Source of the DNA: Bacteroides helcogenes P 36-108
Lineage (GTDB): Bacteria; Bacteroidota; Bacteroidia; Bacteroidales; Bacteroidaceae
Assembly (NCBI RefSeq): GCF_000186225.1
Contig: NC_014933.1
Location: 3,286,001 to 3,350,000 of the forward strand
Length of the DNA: 64,000 nucleotides
Direction: 5' to 3'
A model generated the notes under the pieces. It was not told the origin of the DNA and made no database searches. It was given only the letters and a program-made list of their open reading frames with translations. This document shows, piece by piece, positions 45,979 to 55,595 of the stretch (position 1 is the stretch's first letter; each line of letters opens with the position of its first letter). The position numbers were made by a program, and so were the translations under genes.

Positions 45979-47556
45979 TTATTCATAACCCGGAGTCTGT
46001 TTCACAAACTTATTGCTATTGTTTATTACAGTCACGTCAACCGGCCAAAGAAGCATGTACTCGAAACCCGGCTTGATTATTGCAGTTGGTTCTTCACCAG
46101 CAACATCTGCATAACCAGCTACGGCAGAAAATGCCAAAGAATTCTTACTTGCATCACGCAGTCTGACAACATCAAACCAACGCTTGCCCTCATAAGGGAA
46201 TTCTTTATCACGTTCGTGCAGAATAGCCAACTCATTCTCGGCATAAGAGCCTTCGGTATAAGCCACAGAAGTGCTATAGTTATCACCATAGGCGCGTTGA
46301 CGAATCTGATTGATGTAGCTTGCGCACGGATTACCTATGCCATTTTCACACTCAGCCATCATCAAGATAGCGTCAGAATAACGATAGATAATGTAATCGC
46401 TATCGAATACACGGTTATTGGTGCTGCTGATAGATCCAATAGCTTTCAGCATACAGCATCCCATAGCACCGGTTTTTGAATAAAAGTCGAAGAATGTAGC
46501 ATCTCTACGAGTATCTGTAGCATCGTAACTCTTCCACAAAGATTCTTTATACTCATAACGGAATACACCACCGGCGCCTTTCATATCCAAAGTATCCGAT
46601 TCAATCAACTTACCATTTCTGTCAGACATGGATCCCACAAACAAGTCATAGTTGGGGAAGAATTGAGACGCATAACCATTGGTAGCTTCATTGTAATCAT
46701 AATGGATAGAGAAAATCACCTCTTTATTCTTTTTAGTATTGAATACTTCAGAATAATCATCCAGCAACTCAAATTTATCCGACGCGGCAATGACTTTTCC
46801 CAAAGCTGTCTTTGCAACCTGCAAATCGGTGGTTCCTGTCGCAGTATAGCCACTCTTTGGAAGATCTACCTTAGCAGCCCACATATAGATTTCGGCCTTC
46901 AGCATCAATGTGGCATATATACCCCATGAATTGCGGTCAAGAGTGGTAGTAGAGCCGAAATAGGTCTCGGACTTACCAATATCTTCCTTTATAAGATCCA
47001 TAGTCGCAGTAGCTGTAGCACGTTCCTGATAGAATTTTTCTGCGGTGACTTGTCCATTCAGCAATTCTACCGTTGTAACCAGAGGCACACCGCCATAAGT
47101 CTTATAAAGCAGAAAATAATACAAGGCTCTCATGCCGTATGCCTGTCCTAAATAATAGCTTCTGTCTGAACTGGAAAGGAAAGAACACTCTTCAGTGACC
47201 CGTTGAATGAAATGGTTAATCTGCATGATGGGTGAATAAAGCCCATTCCAGTTGGTAATTCCGGTGGTGCTGGCAGTAATTCTATTACCCTTTACAACAT
47301 CATAGTCCAAACTTGTGTTGATACTTGAAGTTCCTTCACGCAACGTACCACCACGCAACTCTCCCATTTGGAAGAATGTAAAATAATTGCTTCTGAGTTG
47401 TGAATGTATTCCCGTCATGAAGCCGCTAACCTGGGCCTCACTTGTCCAGAAGTTACCGCTACCGTTGTAGTCTTCCGGAGACATGTCTAAAGCGTCGCAT
47501 GAAGAATACAATGCCACAGCCATAAACATCAATATAAGTTGTTTAATCTTTTTCAT
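45979..47556 (-). CDS. nanU: SusD-like sialic-acid-binding lipoprotein NanU
   Basis: A 525-residue outer-surface lipoprotein (lipobox YSSC at 17-20). SusD-family features include 'AYGMRALYYFLLYKTYGGVPLV' near 145-165 and a C-terminal 'GKRWFDVVRLRDA'. The C-terminus 'MLLWPVDVTVINNSNKFVKQTPGYE' is also typical. SusD-like proteins capture the substrate for the SusC-like channel. NanU of B. fragilis and related species binds free sialic acid with high affinity (established), and the operon context supports that call here. It starts 19 bp after nanO. Confidence 0.88.
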   Translation of the reverse strand: MKKIKQLILMFMAVALYSSCDALDMSPEDYNGSGNFWTSEAQVSGFMTGIHSQLRSNYFTFFQMGELRGGTLREGTSSINTSLDYDVVKGNRITASTTGITNWNGLYSPIMQINHFIQRVTEECSFLSSSDRSYYLGQAYGMRALYYFLLYKTYGGVPLVTTVELLNGQVTAEKFYQERATATATMDLIKEDIGKSETYFGSTTTLDRNSWGIYATLMLKAEIYMWAAKVDLPKSGYTATGTTDLQVAKTALGKVIAASDKFELLDDYSEVFNTKKNKEVIFSIHYDYNEATNGYASQFFPNYDLFVGSMSDRNGKLIESDTLDMKGAGGVFRYEYKESLWKSYDATDTRRDATFFDFYSKTGAMGCCMLKAIGSISSTNNRVFDSDYIIYRYSDAILMMAECENGIGNPCASYINQIRQRAYGDNYSTSVAYTEGSYAENELAILHERDKEFPYEGKRWFDVVRLRDASKNSLAFSAVAGYADVAGEEPTAIIKPGFEYMLLWPVDVTVINNSNKFVKQTPGYE

Positions 47557-47575
47557 AACGATATATTATTATTAT

Positions 47576-50500
47576 TTAGAACGAAACGTTTACTCCCAGA
47601 ATCAAGGTCTTGGGCAACGGATAGCCACCGTAGTTGGTTCCGGCTGCTTCCGGCGAGAAGATGTGTTTAGCCTTTGTCCAATATCCCAAGTTTTGTCCTG
47701 TAACAGACACTTCGATATTGCTGCAGCCAATCTTATTGGCATACAATGACGGCAGTCTGTAGCTAATCATCAGTTCACGCAGAGCAAGGTAGCTTCCACT
47801 GTAAGCAAACATAGAAGTAGTTCTGTTATAGTTGCCCTTACCAAGCTGGTCGGCCCATACATAAGTAGGATATTTGGCATTTACATTATCAGGAGTCCAA
47901 GTATCTTTCGTATCTTCGATGGTGTTATAAGTACCTTGCATGTTACCCATAATCCAAGCGGTTCTCCAGTCGTAAACAGTAAAGCCTAAACGGTAATCGA
48001 AACGTGCGGACAGAGTCAAGTCTTTCCATGAAAACTGAGTATTGAAACCGCCCATCCACTTAGGAGTGGTGTTTCCCACCTTCACCATATCATATTGGTC
48101 GATTACGCCGTCACCATTCACATCTTTCCACTTCACATCACCCAATTGTACAGGAAGTGCACTGGCCTTTTGATTGGCATTCAGTTTATTGTATCCCTCA
48201 GCTCCTACATAGAGAGGACGGGTGTTGTAAGTATCAATTCGTCCGGCATCAGCGTCCAGTTCGGCCTGTGTCCGATAAAGTCCTTCAGCTACGAAAGCAT
48301 AGAAATCTCCGGGACGACGACCTTCTTGATATCCACCTACCCACTCTTTCTCGTTCCCGTTTCCGGTATATACTTCATACATATTCTGACCGTTTCTTAC
48401 AGCACCGTTATTGGGCAGTTCGATAACCTTATTGATATTGTAAGAGCCATTCAGACCTAAATTCCATTTCCAGTCCTTCTTGTCCAGAATCTTAAAGCTC
48501 GTTTCAAATTCGAAACCAGAGTTACGAATCTTACCGTTGTTTGAAACCACAGACGTTACACCAGAAGTAGAAGGCACTGTGATGTTGGCAAACTTATCAT
48601 ACGTGTTACGGGTGTAGTAAGTCAAATTAGCGGAGATACGGTTTTGCAAGAAACTCAAGTCCAAACCAACCTCTACTGTTTTCGAAGTTTCCCAAGTCAG
48701 ATATGGATTAGGAAGCGCACCAAGCAGATAGCCTACATTTCCATTGTATTTATTTGTTCCATAGGAGCCTTGCACGGTATAGTTACCTACAAAGTCTTTG
48801 TTCACATTACCATTCACACCGTAACTGGCGCGTAACTTAGCAAATGAAATGATATCCTGGAACTGTTCCATGAAAGCTTCTTTGCCGAACACCCATCCGG
48901 CAGATACACCCGGGAATACACCCCAACGATTGTCTTTTGCCAATTTAGAGTAACCATCCTTACGGATAACGAAAGAGAATAAGTACTTGCTCTTGTAGTC
49001 ATAGTTGGCACGTCCGAAGAAAGACATCAGACGGTTGCCGTAATGCCAAGAATCAATACTGCGTGAACCTGCAGTGGTTGCAGTCAAAGACAAGTCACCA
49101 AACTCGTCAGTAGGCGCACCGCTACCGGAAGCGCTGAAACCCTTGGTAAAAGTAGAATAATACTCAAAACCTGCCATTGCCGAAACATAGTGGTCTTTGG
49201 TCAACTGCTTGTCATAAGTCAAAACGGCATTATAAGTTTGGTCAAAGGTTCTTTGCTGTTGGGCGGAAGTATTTCTGCTGGTAACATAAGTACCGGGTGA
49301 CCTCATATAATCTTTATAAAAGGCTTCATACTTTTCATCGCTATACTGCCATGTAGCTCCTACTTTCAAGTTAAGCCCGTCATATAAATTGGCAGTGAAC
49401 GACTGTCCCATGATAAACTTGTCCGTATTGTTGTCTTGAGTTAAGGAATTGATATTATACTGTTGGTTACCATCACTGTAATTGTTGCCAAGCAACTGCT
49501 CACCTGCCGCATTGTAACCACGGAAAGTAGAAGGCAAAGACAAGCAGCGAGAGAAATAGTTGTTCTCTGCCGTCTGTGATGCAGGAAGTCCATACCATTT
49601 GGCATCCGCAAAACTGAAATTGCTGCTGGAAGTCAACCAGCTCTTCAATTTGTAATCTGCATTGAAAGTAAACGTAATGCGTTGATACCAGTTATTGATG
49701 GCAGTACCTTCGCTCTTGTTGTACCCCATACCGGCATAATAGTGACCTTTGTCGTTACCACCGCTTACGTTCAAGTTATAGTCCTGAGAGAAAGACGGAG
49801 TCTGAATATTAAAATCTGCTATATCAAAGTTCTTATAGATGATTTTTCCACCATAAACGGGATCGGTCATCGTTTCCCATCCTTGATTCAGCAAAAATGA
49901 CAAGTTGTCGCTATACACCATAGGACTCCAAATGGCAGAACTTGTCTTGTTGCCGTCAAGCGGAGTAACTCCATCCGTATCGAAGTATTTGTTACCGGTT
50001 CCGTAAGGAGTGGCCGCAGTAAGTGAGCCCAAAGAAGACCATGCCTTTACAGCCGATCCGTCAGGATGAGTGGTGTCTCCCATATAAGCATTCTTATAAG
50101 AAGTACGCATCCAATAAAGATAGTCACCGGCATTCATAAAGTCATAAGAGTTGTTGAAGTGATTCCAACCAAACTTTGCTTTCAAATTCACCTCTGTTTT
50201 TCCTTCTTTACCACGCTTGGTCGTAACCAAGATAACACCATTGTTGGCACGTGCACCATAAATGGCAGTTGCACCTGCGTCTTTCAGCACCTCCATAGAT
50301 TCAATGTCCTCAGGATTGATGTCGCTAAGAGCATCACGCACCTGTCCGTCAATGATAACCAATGGAGAACCGGAACCATCGAAATTCGTACCACCACGAA
50401 GAGTGATAGTCGGGGTAGCTCCCGGATTACCGGAAGTCTGCTGTACTTGCAAACCGGCCACTGCACCTGACAATGCCTGCGCCGGATTGCTGAACAATCC

Positions 50501-50890
50501 CTGTGACAAAGTTTTTTCCTCAACTTTGGAGATAGAGTTTGTCACCTTAGTGCGCAACTGCTTGCCACCATATCCGGTAACAACAACTTCTTGCAGAAGT
50601 TCGGAATCATCATCCATTCTGATTACCATCTCTCCACCGTTAAACTGCTTTGCAGATATCATTTTGGTCTTATAGCCAACAAAGGATATCTTTACCTGCG
50701 CATTTTCACCGATTTTCAAGGTAAATTTACCATCGATATCAGTAACTACGCCATTCGTAGTACCATTTTCAACAACACTCGCACCGATAATCGGTTCCTT
50801 TGCATTGTCAACAACGATACCCTTCACCGTTTTTTGCGCCCATAGACTTACTGAAGTCAACAAACACAACATGAAAAATAGTCTTTTCAT
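47576..50890 (-). CDS. nanO: SusC-like TonB-dependent transporter NanO
   Basis: A 1104-residue outer-membrane transporter. After the signal peptide, a carboxypeptidase-regulatory-like domain spans about 20-100. The TonB box is 'QEVVVTGYG' (about 101-109), and the plug and SusC signature include 'GASVVENGTTNGVVTDIDG', 'ILVTTKRGKEGKTEV' and 'GATAIYGARANNGVI'. The barrel ends in 'LPKTLILGVNVSF'. It pairs with NanU to import sialic acid or sialyl-oligosaccharide across the outer membrane. No clear TAnnTTTG promoter is visible upstream. The gap 50891-51069 is AT-rich and otherwise featureless. Confidence 0.92.
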   Translation of the reverse strand: MKRLFFMLCLLTSVSLWAQKTVKGIVVDNAKEPIIGASVVENGTTNGVVTDIDGKFTLKIGENAQVKISFVGYKTKMISAKQFNGGEMVIRMDDDSELLQEVVVTGYGGKQLRTKVTNSISKVEEKTLSQGLFSNPAQALSGAVAGLQVQQTSGNPGATPTITLRGGTNFDGSGSPLVIIDGQVRDALSDINPEDIESMEVLKDAGATAIYGARANNGVILVTTKRGKEGKTEVNLKAKFGWNHFNNSYDFMNAGDYLYWMRTSYKNAYMGDTTHPDGSAVKAWSSLGSLTAATPYGTGNKYFDTDGVTPLDGNKTSSAIWSPMVYSDNLSFLLNQGWETMTDPVYGGKIIYKNFDIADFNIQTPSFSQDYNLNVSGGNDKGHYYAGMGYNKSEGTAINNWYQRITFTFNADYKLKSWLTSSSNFSFADAKWYGLPASQTAENNYFSRCLSLPSTFRGYNAAGEQLLGNNYSDGNQQYNINSLTQDNNTDKFIMGQSFTANLYDGLNLKVGATWQYSDEKYEAFYKDYMRSPGTYVTSRNTSAQQQRTFDQTYNAVLTYDKQLTKDHYVSAMAGFEYYSTFTKGFSASGSGAPTDEFGDLSLTATTAGSRSIDSWHYGNRLMSFFGRANYDYKSKYLFSFVIRKDGYSKLAKDNRWGVFPGVSAGWVFGKEAFMEQFQDIISFAKLRASYGVNGNVNKDFVGNYTVQGSYGTNKYNGNVGYLLGALPNPYLTWETSKTVEVGLDLSFLQNRISANLTYYTRNTYDKFANITVPSTSGVTSVVSNNGKIRNSGFEFETSFKILDKKDWKWNLGLNGSYNINKVIELPNNGAVRNGQNMYEVYTGNGNEKEWVGGYQEGRRPGDFYAFVAEGLYRTQAELDADAGRIDTYNTRPLYVGAEGYNKLNANQKASALPVQLGDVKWKDVNGDGVIDQYDMVKVGNTTPKWMGGFNTQFSWKDLTLSARFDYRLGFTVYDWRTAWIMGNMQGTYNTIEDTKDTWTPDNVNAKYPTYVWADQLGKGNYNRTTSMFAYSGSYLALRELMISYRLPSLYANKIGCSNIEVSVTGQNLGYWTKAKHIFSPEAAGTNYGGYPLPKTLILGVNVSF

Positions 50891-51069
50891 ACCATTGTTA
50901 ATTAGAGTTTAATAAAAATTTGATTTGGATTTATACAGTACATCCTTCCATATGCATTGATGCTTATCAAAGGAAAATAGAGTTTCTGTCGTTTTTAAAT
51001 TTTTAAGTATAATAATGTCATTCACTAAAGAATATTATTATATATTTTGAGCTAAAAAAAAGAAACAAT

Positions 51070-51128
51070 AGCTCCACAAGCCCAACATCGCCACACACGG
51101 GAAAGGGAAAAATGAACTTGTGAAGCTC
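51070..51128 (-). terminator. Terminator after nanE
   Basis: On the minus strand, AGCTTCACAAG (plus 51118-51128) pairs with CTTGTGGAGCT (plus 51070-51080) with one mismatch around a 37-nt loop, and a U-rich tract follows. It separates the nanLET unit from nanO. Confidence 0.55.
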
Positions 51129-51137
51129 TTGAATTCT

Positions 51138-52325
51138 TTACTTATTTTCTTTTAGTTCTTTACAAAGCATATAACCACATATCATCATTCGAGGCACATG
51201 AAACGGCCCCTTAAAGATATTTCCCTTAGCCGGTTGTGCCACCGTACCGTCACGATGCAGATAGCCATACCATTCACCACATTCCTTGTCGGGGAAGTGG
51301 GCATAGGTCCAATCACTGATCTGCTTATGCATTTTCAGATATTTTTCATCACCGGTTGCCTGATAAGCATACAAGGCAGCAATAATTGTTTCTGTCTGCG
51401 GCCACCAGAATTTCATATCTTGCGAATAGTCCTGCACCGGCAGATTTCGACAATCACGAAAATTTATGATGCCGCCATATTCTTTGTCCCAACCCCACTC
51501 CCAAGACCAGTCGAGAATTTGAAGTGCCATCCGGACAAGCTCTTTATCCCAATTTCTACACTTGGCTTCTTCCAAGATAAACCAGGAAGTTTCAATGCAG
51601 TGACCGGGATTAATAAGACGGCCGTTGCAAGTATCTATAAACTCGCCTTCCGGTCCCACCATTTCGAGCAAGGCCTTAAATTCCGGATGAATGAAATAAC
51701 GGCGGATCGCATCAAGAGATTCATCAATCTGTGTGTTAAGTACAGGGTCGGAAATGGCTGCCCGGATACGGGAAGCTGTGTTGATGAGAATCATAGTTAT
51801 GGAATGACCACGAGCCTGCAAGACAGGCAAATATTTAGGCTCCAGAAAACCGGGGGTAGAAAGGAACTTCTGTGTCTGCTTAAATAGCTCCAATGCCTTG
51901 AAAGCATAGGTTTTGTCACCGGAGGCAATAGAGTATTCGGACATCGCAATAGCGGCAAAACACTCTGAGAATACATAACGGCGCTTACGTAACGGGCGGC
52001 CATCTTCCGTTACTTCAAAAAACATGTGACCGTCTTCATCAAAGCAATGCGCTTCAATAAAATCTATACAACTCTTGGAAGCAGCCAGCCATTCCGGATT
52101 TTTTGCCACCTGATTGTAGGCGAATGCAGCAATAAATCCAAAGCGACCTTGAAACCACACCGATTTGGTGGTATCCATCAAACTGCCATTGCGATTGACA
52201 CAGGTATATACACCCCCATGCTTTCCGTCAAGTCCATGACGTAACCAAAAAGGCATAATATTGTCCGTGAGATCCTGTTGATAAGATTCGGCCCATGTTC
52301 TTAAATAATCTGTTACATTATCCAT
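51138..52325 (-). CDS. nanE: N-acetylmannosamine 2-epimerase (AGE family) NanE
   Basis: A 395-residue cytosolic enzyme of the N-acylglucosamine 2-epimerase (renin-binding protein) family, which interconverts ManNAc and GlcNAc. It has the (alpha/alpha)6 barrel pattern with conserved 'LDGKHGGVYTCVNRNG', 'FFEVTEDGRPLRKRRYVFSE', 'NPGHCIETSWFILEEA' and 'FKGPFHVPRMMI'. In Bacteroides this unphosphorylated epimerase replaces the E. coli NanK-NanE route (established for B. fragilis). The ATG at 52325 is preferred; the longer frame to 52376 would overlap nanL. It starts 10 bp after nanL. Confidence 0.93.
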   Translation of the reverse strand: MDNVTDYLRTWAESYQQDLTDNIMPFWLRHGLDGKHGGVYTCVNRNGSLMDTTKSVWFQGRFGFIAAFAYNQVAKNPEWLAASKSCIDFIEAHCFDEDGHMFFEVTEDGRPLRKRRYVFSECFAAIAMSEYSIASGDKTYAFKALELFKQTQKFLSTPGFLEPKYLPVLQARGHSITMILINTASRIRAAISDPVLNTQIDESLDAIRRYFIHPEFKALLEMVGPEGEFIDTCNGRLINPGHCIETSWFILEEAKCRNWDKELVRMALQILDWSWEWGWDKEYGGIINFRDCRNLPVQDYSQDMKFWWPQTETIIAALYAYQATGDEKYLKMHKQISDWTYAHFPDKECGEWYGYLHRDGTVAQPAKGNIFKGPFHVPRMMICGYMLCKELKENK

Positions 52326-52335
52326 AGTCACGGAT

Positions 52336-53253
52336 TTAAAATTCATTGCAACGGCTGAAAAAATTAATAGCTTCAAGTTCGGCCTTCATAGCAGCCTCTT
52401 CTTCATCTGTCATATTCTGGAAAGGAGTACGGTTTCTGCCCAAATCAAGTCCTATCAGCTTCATGATACGCTTACCACCTACAATGTTTCCACGGTAATG
52501 GCAGATAACGTTGATGACTTCTTGTGAGAAGTTCTGGCGTTCGCGAGCCAGTTCAATATCACCTGATTTCCATGCATCAATGATACCGACAAGTTCTTTA
52601 CCGTTATAATTGGTAGTACCGCCAATTCCTCCCTGAGCACCACCCATGGCAAGGCATGGAAGAATTGTCTCATCTTGTCCGTGAAGCATGTCAAACTTAC
52701 CGTTTTTATAAAGACGACATTGATTGTATTCATACATGCTCTCAAAGGTATATTTGATGCCGGCAAAATTAGGTACACGCCCATCTACCGCTTCTAACAG
52801 TTTCACCATAGGCAAAAAGGCGCCGTTGAAAGCCGGAATATGATAATAATAGAACGGCAACTGAGGTGCGCCGCAAGCTATTTCTTCAATATACTTCACA
52901 AGTTCTTCTATACGGCCAATTTTCGGGAAAGGAGGAGCCATTGCACCAATGCCCCACGCGCCTATCTTCTGCGCATGCTCGGCCAGCATACGGCTGGACT
53001 TGACACAACAACTGCCTACATGTACTATCACCTTAAAGCCTTCAGGCGCAACTGCAACCCAACGCTCGGCCAGCTTCATGCGTTCTTCTTCCGTCAGCAT
53101 ATACCCTTCACCGGACGAACCGTTAATGAATACCCCTTGTAAACCATTCTTTTGAAGCATCCGGGCATAAGCCTCAATAGGTTCATAATTCACTTCTCCG
53201 TTCTCATAAAAAGGAGTAAAGGGAGCATCAATAAGTCCAATAATCTTTTCCAT
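52336..53253 (-). CDS. nanL: N-acetylneuraminate lyase
   Basis: A 305-residue cytosolic aldolase that splits sialic acid into ManNAc and pyruvate. It is a DapA-fold (NAL/DHDPS) protein. The GSSGEG motif (45-50) binds the pyruvate carboxylate. The tyrosine is at Tyr135-137 (YYYHIP), and the Schiff-base lysine is Lys167 in 'FAGIKYTF'. The length is normal. It is called NanL in B. fragilis and NanA in E. coli. Gene order nanT-nanL-nanE matches transcription from the promoter at 54561, with gaps of 33 and 10 bp. Confidence 0.95.
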   Translation of the reverse strand: MEKIIGLIDAPFTPFYENGEVNYEPIEAYARMLQKNGLQGVFINGSSGEGYMLTEEERMKLAERWVAVAPEGFKVIVHVGSCCVKSSRMLAEHAQKIGAWGIGAMAPPFPKIGRIEELVKYIEEIACGAPQLPFYYYHIPAFNGAFLPMVKLLEAVDGRVPNFAGIKYTFESMYEYNQCRLYKNGKFDMLHGQDETILPCLAMGGAQGGIGGTTNYNGKELVGIIDAWKSGDIELARERQNFSQEVINVICHYRGNIVGGKRIMKLIGLDLGRNRTPFQNMTDEEEAAMKAELEAINFFSRCNEF

Positions 53254-53286
53254 ACTGTTAGTGTTTCTAATTTGTTTTTATATAAG

Positions 53287-54528
53287 TTATTCCATATTGT
53301 CCGTCTTTGGACGCAAAAAGTAAATTTGAAGTGCCAATGCAATGGCTACAATTACACTCAGCATCGCAAATCCTTCACCCAAGCTGCCTCCGTCAGTCCA
53401 CTTGCCAAGCAGTTTTGTCACTGCAGCACCGGCAAAAACACCGGTCATATTCATAATGCCATAAGCAGTTCCACGGTGTTTGGCCGATACAAACTGACAA
53501 AGAATAGGCATATTGTTGGCATCAAAAATTCCAAAGCCTATACCGAAAAGCATTCCTGCACCGACAAGCGCCACAACACTATGTCCGAAGCCCAACAGCA
53601 TTAAGGCAGGGATGGTCATTCCCAAGCCGATAGCCCCGGTATAAACCCGTCCGCGGATATTCTTCTGTACCCAACGGTCGGACAAGATTCCGCCCGCTAT
53701 GACACCGATAAAGGAAGAAAAAGCAATGGTTATAGTAGAAAGGGGTCCCGCCTCGGACATCGGTATGCCGAGACTATCTGCGAACAAAGTCGGCAACCAA
53801 TTCTTTGTGGCCCATCCCGGAAGACTGGGAGCCGCGAAATAGAAAAGAATGATCCAGAAGGCCCATGTAGAAAAAAGAATGCCAAGGCCGCCAAACAAGG
53901 ACGTTTGCTTTGCCCCTACTGCCTTCTCTGTCGTCTTTTCGGCAGAAGTTGCATGAGATGGATTTTCGCGAAGAAGAAACATTAAAACCAATGAATAGGC
54001 AACACCTATTATACCGGACCAGTGAAAAGTGGTGTGCCAAGAGAACATGGCAGCAACCGTAGCCCCAAATCCTCCGATAGCCTGCCCGACATAGAGTCCT
54101 GTCATGTGTATGCCAATGGCCAGAGAGCGTGATTTACCCTGATGCCAATCAGCTATAAGAGACAAAGCAGAAGGTATATAAAGCGCCTCACTGACTCCCA
54201 TTATCGCCCGTAGCCAATATAATTCCTGAAAATCATCTGCATACCCCATCAGATAAGTGACACCTGACCACACGAAAAGACTGCCCACCACCAGCCACTT
54301 GCGACTGACACGATCGGCCACCATACCTGCTATCGGGCTCATAAAGCCATAAATCCACAGAAAAATAGCCATTAAAGCTCCAAAAGCTTCAGCTTTATTC
54401 AATTCTGCTATATCGACTTTCATCGCTTCCTGCATAGTAGAAAGCATCTGACGATCCATGTAATTGAGCAAAGCAACTACCCATAGCAAAGCTACAACTA
54501 CCCAAGGATATACATTCTTATTCTTCAT
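53287..54528 (-). CDS. nanT: MFS sialic-acid transporter NanT
   Basis: A 413-residue inner-membrane carrier with twelve predicted helices. 'LLNYMDRQMLSTMQ' in the first helix and 'GMVADRVSRKW' in the loop after helix 2 mark the anion:cation symporter branch of the major facilitator superfamily. Unlike E. coli NanT (14 helices) it has the usual 12, as in B. fragilis NanT. It should import free sialic acid after NanO/NanU have brought it to the periplasm. It is the first gene of the nanT-nanL-nanE unit. Confidence 0.88.
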   Translation of the reverse strand: MKNKNVYPWVVVALLWVVALLNYMDRQMLSTMQEAMKVDIAELNKAEAFGALMAIFLWIYGFMSPIAGMVADRVSRKWLVVGSLFVWSGVTYLMGYADDFQELYWLRAIMGVSEALYIPSALSLIADWHQGKSRSLAIGIHMTGLYVGQAIGGFGATVAAMFSWHTTFHWSGIIGVAYSLVLMFLLRENPSHATSAEKTTEKAVGAKQTSLFGGLGILFSTWAFWIILFYFAAPSLPGWATKNWLPTLFADSLGIPMSEAGPLSTITIAFSSFIGVIAGGILSDRWVQKNIRGRVYTGAIGLGMTIPALMLLGFGHSVVALVGAGMLFGIGFGIFDANNMPILCQFVSAKHRGTAYGIMNMTGVFAGAAVTKLLGKWTDGGSLGEGFAMLSVIVAIALALQIYFLRPKTDNME

Positions 54529-54560
54529 ACTTCATATATATTATCAATGATTAACGGCTG

Positions 54561-54592
54561 CAAATATAAATTCATTTTTGTTATAAAAGAAA
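54561..54592 (-). promoter_or_regulatory. Promoter of nanT-nanL-nanE
   Basis: On the minus strand there is a -7 box TATATTTG (plus 54561-54568) and a -33-like TTTC (plus 54589-54592), 20 bp apart, about 30 nt before the nanT ATG. The rest of the gap up to the YhcH-gene terminator is AT-rich. Confidence 0.5.
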
Positions 54593-54660
54593 CATTTAAT
54601 TAATTATTTTATTATATCAATGAAAAAAGAATGAAATATTAATTATTATACAACCAAACA

Positions 54661-54704
54661 AAAAAAATGGATGAACCATGTAAAGACATGCACGGCTCAT
54701 CCAT
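54661..54704 (-). terminator. Terminator of the YhcH-family gene
   Basis: On the minus strand, ATGGATGA (plus 54697-54704) pairs with its complement at plus 54668-54675 with an inner CATGT stem, followed by seven T. It lies 20 bp after the stop of the gene at 54724. Confidence 0.7.
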
Positions 54705-54723
54705 TCAACAATGACCAACAAGG

Positions 54724-55170
54724 CTAAATCCTCACCTTAGCAATCAGTTTGCGTATCTTCCCTTCACCTATAACCGGCGCATGAGGGTCTTCAGGATAGA
54801 CAATCATAAACTGCTCCGGCCGCAAAGTGACAAAAACAGCAGGCGTATCGGAATATAGCGCGCAATCACCTTCTTTCTCATAAGGCTTTATTTCACATGA
54901 TACATCTCCGATAGCTGTCCAGCCGATAGTTTCCGTACCCTCAAGAAGTATATGGACGTCAATATAGTCACGATGCACTTCCAACACCTGCTTGTCAGAA
55001 GCAACGCACTCCGGATTCACATTATTAATATAAAGATCATCACCCTTTAATTCAATACGTCCTAATTCCGCATGAAGCAAATCATTCGCCTTCACATACT
55101 CGAACAATGCCTTAAACAACGGATGAAGACCCTCTATACGAGAACTGTTTTGCAAATCAGATACAATCAT
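54724..55170 (-). CDS. YhcH/YjgK/YiaL-family (NanQ-like) protein
   Basis: A 148-residue protein of the DUF386 beta-sandwich family. 'VHRDYIDVHILLEGTETIGW' and 'MIVYPEDPHAPVIG' carry the His/Glu/Asp residues that bind a metal in this family. In E. coli the member encoded in the nan operon (YhcH, called NanQ) is linked to opening or mutarotation of sialic acid. The location beside nanT supports a sialic-acid role here. A minus-strand -7 box TATATTTG is at plus 55202-55209. It has its own terminator, so it is transcribed separately from nanT. Confidence 0.82.
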   Translation of the reverse strand: MIVSDLQNSSRIEGLHPLFKALFEYVKANDLLHAELGRIELKGDDLYINNVNPECVASDKQVLEVHRDYIDVHILLEGTETIGWTAIGDVSCEIKPYEKEGDCALYSDTPAVFVTLRPEQFMIVYPEDPHAPVIGEGKIRKLIAKVRI

Positions 55171-55356
55171 AGTATTATCTTTTTTATTTGTTATTATCCT
55201 ACAAATATAGCCAATCTTTCATTTATCCCATATATATAATAAATTATTTTATGATTACCTGCAAAAAAAACAATAACTAAGAGGTGAAGAGCATACAACT
55301 CACGTCCGCAGTAATGCATATTCCAATGCAGACACTTTCTGGCCGGGTGAAAGATT

Positions 55357-55431
55357 TTCAGTAAAACTTTCCCGGATTTTTAGTAAAAATCCGAGGAAGT
55401 TATAGTAAAAATCCTAAGAAGATTTAGTAAA
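55357..55431. repeat. Array of four TTTAGTAAA-type dyads, 22-bp period (locus B)
   Basis: Units TTCAGTAAA, TTTAGTAAA, TATAGTAAA and TTTAGTAAA start at 55357, 55379, 55401 and 55423, exactly 22 bp apart. The second lies in a perfect 21-bp palindrome (55373-55393) with 10-bp arms CGGATTTTTA around a central G. The same unit and period occur at 20861-20935. A hairpin AAGGTGT/ACACCTT (55441-55447 with 55459-55465) follows. The array lies in the 425-bp gap between the two divergent arms of the nan locus. Confidence 0.75.
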
Positions 55432-55540
55432 AATCCGGAGAAGGTGTGTCGCGCAGCTACACCTTGATTTCCGCATAAATTCCTCCATTTGCTTAATTAA
55501 TTGAAAAACGAAACTATATTAGCACCTATTCCCATGAATA

Positions 55541-55572
55541 TTTGGCAGGAAAGATTTTTTCCTCTATTTTTG
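55541..55572 (+). promoter_or_regulatory. Promoter of the beta-mannosidase gene cluster
   Basis: TTTG (55541-55544) and TATTTTTG (55565-55572), 20 bp apart, form a good Bacteroides promoter 24 bp before the ATG at 55596. The 22-bp array ends 110 bp upstream of it. Confidence 0.7.
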
Positions 55573-55595
55573 TACAAAACCTTTATATTTAATTC

